This document shows positions 61,338 to 64,000 of a DNA stretch of 64,000 bases, in pieces; positions within the stretch are counted from its first letter, which is position 1; every line of letters starts with the position of its first letter. Under the pieces are notes generated by a model. The model saw nothing but the letters and a program-made list of their open reading frames with translations, did not search any database and was not told the origin of the DNA. A program made the position numbers and the translations under genes. Source of the stretch: Clostridium sp. C2-6-12 (lineage in GTDB: Bacteria > Bacillota > Clostridia > Clostridiales > Clostridiaceae); the NCBI RefSeq assembly GCF_009928485.1, contig NZ_JAABNP010000026.1, forward strand, positions 1-64,000, in the 5' to 3' direction.

Positions 61338-62465
61338 ATGAAGAATTTATCAGATTGTAATATTTTAATCGTAGATGACACAAATTTTAATATAAAAATT
61401 TTAGAGGATACACTAAAAAGTGATTATAAAATATCAGTAGCATTAGATGGAAAATCTGCACTTAAATTTATGGAAGAGGTTATACCAGATATAATATTAT
61501 TAGACATAATGATGCCAGAGATGGATGGATTTGAAGTTTTTTCTAAAATAAAAGAAGATATTAGACTTAAAGATATTCCAGTTGTTTTCTTATCTGCAGT
61601 TACAGATATAAATAGCAAAGCAAAAGCTTTTGAAATGGGAGCTGTCGATTATATAACAAAGCCTTTTGAAGTAACAGAAGTAAGGGCAAGGGTAAAAACT
61701 CATTTATCTTTGCAGCTTGCTCAAAAAGAGTTGACTATGCAAAATGAAATACTTAATTTTAAAGTTGAAGAAAGAACTAGAGAAATTGCTCTAACTCAAG
61801 AAGCAACCTTAGAAACTATTGCAAACCTTGCAGAATATAGAGATCCTGAAACAGGAGGACATATAAATCGTACAAAGGGCTATATTAAAGTATTAGCGGA
61901 AAGATTAAAAGAACATCCCAAATACAAAGATATTATAAATGATACTGTAATAAGGATTTATTATAAGGCTTGTCCGCTTCATGATATAGGAAAAATAGGA
62001 ATTAGAGATGAGATATTATTAAAACCAGGTAAATTGACGCCTAGTGAATTTGAAGAAATGAAGCATCATACAACTATTGGCTATGAAACATTGAAAATGG
62101 CAGCAAACCAGCTTGGGGAAAATTCTTTTTTAACTTATGCAATGGAATTTGCTTTACATCATCATGAAAAATGGGATGGTACGGGCTATCCAGATGGTCT
62201 TAAGGGAGAAGAAATACCAATTTCCTGCAGATTAATGGCAATTGCAGATGTTTACGATGCTCTTATAAGTAAACGGATTTATAAACCAGCTTTTAGTCAT
62301 AATAAATCTGTTTCTATTATTTTAGAAGGAAACGGAACTCACTTTGATCCAGAGTTAATTGAAATTTTTATAGAACTTAACGAGGAATTTAGAAAGATTG
62401 CAATTCAATTTGCAGATTCTGAAGAAGAAAGATTAAATTTAGAACACAATTTAATTAAAGATTAG
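61338..62465 (+). CDS. receiver-HD-GYP response regulator (RpfG-like)
   Basis: A 375-residue protein. The receiver domain has VDDTNFN, the phospho-acceptor Asp near residue 54 in IILLDIMMPEMDGFE, and KPFEVTEV. A linker helix leads to an HD-GYP phosphodiesterase domain with CPLHDIGKIGIRDEI (HD) and HHHEKWDGTGYPDGLKGEEI (HH...GYP). Such proteins break down c-di-GMP in response to phosphorylation. GGGGTGATGT precedes ATG 61338. It complements the GGDEF-EAL protein at 50885 in the same region. Confidence 0.92.
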   Translation: MKNLSDCNILIVDDTNFNIKILEDTLKSDYKISVALDGKSALKFMEEVIPDIILLDIMMPEMDGFEVFSKIKEDIRLKDIPVVFLSAVTDINSKAKAFEMGAVDYITKPFEVTEVRARVKTHLSLQLAQKELTMQNEILNFKVEERTREIALTQEATLETIANLAEYRDPETGGHINRTKGYIKVLAERLKEHPKYKDIINDTVIRIYYKACPLHDIGKIGIRDEILLKPGKLTPSEFEEMKHHTTIGYETLKMAANQLGENSFLTYAMEFALHHHEKWDGTGYPDGLKGEEIPISCRLMAIADVYDALISKRIYKPAFSHNKSVSIILEGNGTHFDPELIEIFIELNEEFRKIAIQFADSEEERLNLEHNLIKD

Positions 62466-62500
62466 TTTTAGTTTATAGAAAAACTACATTATTAAACTTA

Positions 62501-62545
62501 AAAAGCTGTGATTTTCAAAAGTTAGAAAATTACAGCTTTCTTGTT
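62501..62545 (+). terminator. Rho-independent terminator (AGCTGAGATTTT family)
   Basis: AAAGCTGTGATTTTC pairs with GAAAATTACAGCTTT (A-to-T change in both arms keeps a pair), then CTTGTTT. Confidence 0.75.
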
Positions 62546-62602
62546 TACAAATACAATTATAAAAGGTGCTGAGAGTTTTTCTTAGAAATTATAGTTAGAG
62601 CA

Positions 62603-63343
62603 TCATTCTTTTATAAAAACTATGTTTCTACTATTTGATTTTTCATCACTATATTTATAATCAAGTCTATTAAAGTTTTTTATTTCAGAAATTTTTTCGA
62701 CTTTGTTTTCTGCCATATAACGAACCATTTCACCTCTAGCCATTTTGGCTAAGGTTCCTTTTGTTATTATTTTTCCATCTTTATATTCGCCAAAGGTGCA
62801 CGAGATAAACTGAGCATTTTTATTAAGATGGTTTTCAACACATTTGCTATACTCTTTAGAAGCAAGATTTAATACTACATCTGTATCTTCATATAATTTG
62901 CTAAATAAGCTGTTGTCCCAGAAATCATATAAATCTTTATAGCCCTTAAGTTTAATAGGCGCTTGCATTTCAAGTCTGTAAGGAACAACTCCATCAAAAG
63001 GCTTTAGAATTCCATAAAAACCAGATAAAATATTTAAATGATTTTCAAGGTAGTCCAATTGTTCGCTATTAAAAACATTTGGTGACATATATTGATATTG
63101 AATTCCTTCATAGGCTAATATTGCAGGTGTAAGTCTTTCAGTAAGACACATATTTGAAAAGTATTCAAAGCTTGTTCTTGCAATTTTATCATTACATTTC
63201 CATAAAGATTTAGCTTCTTCATAGCTTAATCTTTGAATATGCTTCATTAACAGTTCAGTTTTATCTAAAAAATAAGGCAAATTATGTATGCCAAATTCTG
63301 TATCTATATTCATTTTTTTCGCTGGTGATATAATAACCTTCAA
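62603..63343 (-). CDS. yaaA: peroxide stress protein YaaA (DUF328)
   Basis: A 246-residue cytoplasmic protein of the YaaA/UPF0246 family, which binds DNA and limits iron-dependent damage under peroxide stress. The family start KVIISPAKKMN is clear, as are SFEYFSNMCLTERLTPAILA, YEGIQYQYMSP, LSGFYGILKPFDGVVPYRLE, VLNLASKEY and KGTLAKMARGEMVRYM. GGAGGAATT on the minus strand precedes the ATG at 63341-63343. Monocistronic. Confidence 0.93.
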   Translation of the reverse strand: MKVIISPAKKMNIDTEFGIHNLPYFLDKTELLMKHIQRLSYEEAKSLWKCNDKIARTSFEYFSNMCLTERLTPAILAYEGIQYQYMSPNVFNSEQLDYLENHLNILSGFYGILKPFDGVVPYRLEMQAPIKLKGYKDLYDFWDNSLFSKLYEDTDVVLNLASKEYSKCVENHLNKNAQFISCTFGEYKDGKIITKGTLAKMARGEMVRYMAENKVEKISEIKNFNRLDYKYSDEKSNSRNIVFIKE

Positions 63344-63470
63344 TGTAATTCCTCCATTAATTTATTTACTTGTTCGGTATATTATATCATGGTTAATTTC
63401 TAAGTCGAAGAGTGTAACCTTTTAAAGTAATTCATATAGTGTTTTTTCATGACTTGAAGTATTTACATTA

Positions 63471-63510
63471 AATGACCGAGAGTTTAATATATACGAAACT
63501 CTCGGTCATT
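63471..63510. terminator. perfect bidirectional hairpin
   Basis: 63471-63485 pairs perfectly over 15 bp with 63496-63510 (arms contain GACCGAGAGTTT and AAACTCTCGGTC). It lies between the minus-strand glycosidase end and the yaaA promoter side, so it probably ends the former's transcript. Confidence 0.6.
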
Positions 63511-63602
63511 TATAGATATATTTGTAATAATCTATTTTAAATATGGTGTAGTAATTAGGTAGTTTTTGAGCAGGAGTTAAGCATATTATATAAGCTAGCT
63601 AT

Positions 63603-64000
63603 TTAGCTTACTTTCCATTCAAGAATTCCAGTTGAACTGCTTCCATTTGAAGTCATTTGAATTGCAATTGCATTTGTTGACACTGGAGTAAATGTAGTAG
63701 TGTTATATTTATTAATTTCTGTACCGTAACCTTTTGCATTTTTTACTTCTTGCCAAGCGCTTCCATCCCAATAAGATATTTTATATGAAGATGGGACATC
63801 TATGCCTTGTCCATCTTTAAACCAATAAACCTGACAGTTTGATATAGTTACATTATTATTAAAAAGATATTGAACCCATTGTGTTCCAGTTTCTGGCCAA
63901 TTTCCATATACAGCAGCACTTCTATCATTAGAACTTGTAGGATCAATGCCATCATTTAGTGCATTTATACTTTCCCAAGATGATACATAAGAAGTAGAAG
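63603..64000 (-). CDS. secreted carbohydrate-active protein, C-terminal part
   Basis: A partial gene whose 132 visible C-terminal codons end at TAA 63603-63605; the rest lies beyond the window. The visible part is a galactose-binding/F5-8C-like beta-sandwich (VYGNWPETGTQWVQYLFNNN, SNCQVYWFKDGQGIDVP, SSYKISYWDGSAWQEVKNAK, STGILEWKVS) of the sort appended to large glycoside hydrolases such as GH43 and GH127. The catalytic domain cannot be seen. No sorting signal at the end. Confidence 0.7.
   Translation of the reverse strand, partial: STSYVSSWESINALNDGIDPTSSNDRSAAVYGNWPETGTQWVQYLFNNNVTISNCQVYWFKDGQGIDVPSSYKISYWDGSAWQEVKNAKGYGTEINKYNTTTFTPVSTNAIAIQMTSNGSSSTGILEWKVS

Noticed and set aside
1..64000. 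CRISPR arrays, tRNA and rRNA genes.
   Set aside because: No regularly spaced direct repeats of CRISPR type and no tRNA or rRNA signatures were noticed on reading; the 41-bp units are tandem hairpin repeats without unique spacers.

Overview
The window is AT-rich DNA (roughly 28-30% G+C by eye) with strong AGGAGG-type ribosome binding sites, frequent TTG and GTG starts, many hairpin-plus-T terminators and clostridial gene families. It fits a solventogenic or saccharolytic Clostridium of the C. beijerinckii / C. saccharoperbutylacetonicum / C. butyricum type. This is inferred from gene content, not from a search.

Layout. (1) 0-2.6 kb: a probable insertion-sequence end, a histidine phosphatase, and one intact plus two broken copies of an Rpn-type PD-(D/E)XK nuclease. 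(2) 2.8-4.25 kb: a 50-residue precursor peptide with three cysteines exactly eight residues apart, followed directly by its radical SAM/SPASM maturase. This is a compact RiPP locus. (3) 4.4-12.3 kb: three nuclease-plus-ATPase proteins (PLD/SF2 helicase/DUF3427; PD-(D/E)XK-DUF2075; AAA_35-PD-(D/E)XK) and a MazG-like protein, with a highly structured RNA or miniature element and 41-bp hairpin repeats between them. This is a candidate defence island. (4) 12.5-18.4 kb: a small siroheme reductase, GNATs, an APH-like kinase, methyltransferases, TraX, and a TetR regulator with matching operators. (5) 18.6-25.3 kb: rhamnoside use (ROK kinase, AraC regulator, GPH transporter, GH78 rhamnosidase). (6) 25.4-34.7 kb: mixed genes including a truncated Uma2, a subtilase, a guanine-type riboswitch before an FAD dehydrogenase, a pseudoknotted leader before a bacteriohemerythrin, Fur-like sites around a small Cys-rich ORF, an inactivated SF1 helicase, and a solitary sugar-binding protein. 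(7) 35.6-44.3 kb: a dense array of immunity-like genes (DUF4303, DMP19/DUF4375, LRR, zinc-ribbon and DUF1963 remnants) with several gene stubs and no toxin. (8) 44.4-62.5 kb: a secreted DUF4179-like protein, a uridine-kinase-like protein, then a signalling block: a pseudo-histidine-kinase fused to a receiver, a Cache sensor kinase, TetR, PAS-GGDEF-EAL, a PAS hybrid kinase, FIST plus a soluble chemotaxis transducer, a Cache chemoreceptor, a second hemerythrin, and a receiver-HD-GYP phosphodiesterase. (9) 62.6-64 kb: YaaA and the C-terminus of a secreted carbohydrate-active protein running off the end.

How the parts work together. The signalling block combines phosphorelay, c-di-GMP synthesis and breakdown, and chemotaxis, so it looks like one environmental-response region. 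The rhamnoside cluster forms a sense-import-hydrolyse set. The RiPP locus, the nuclease/ATPase cluster and the orphan immunity array are accessory regions with many truncated genes, which marks them as fast-turnover conflict loci. The best candidates for undescribed biology are the 8-residue-periodic RiPP, the pseudoknot RNA before the hemerythrin, the structured RNA at 7.75-7.88 kb, the guanine-type riboswitch on an FAD dehydrogenase, the pseudokinase-receiver protein, and the Rpn gene with a strong internal translation start.
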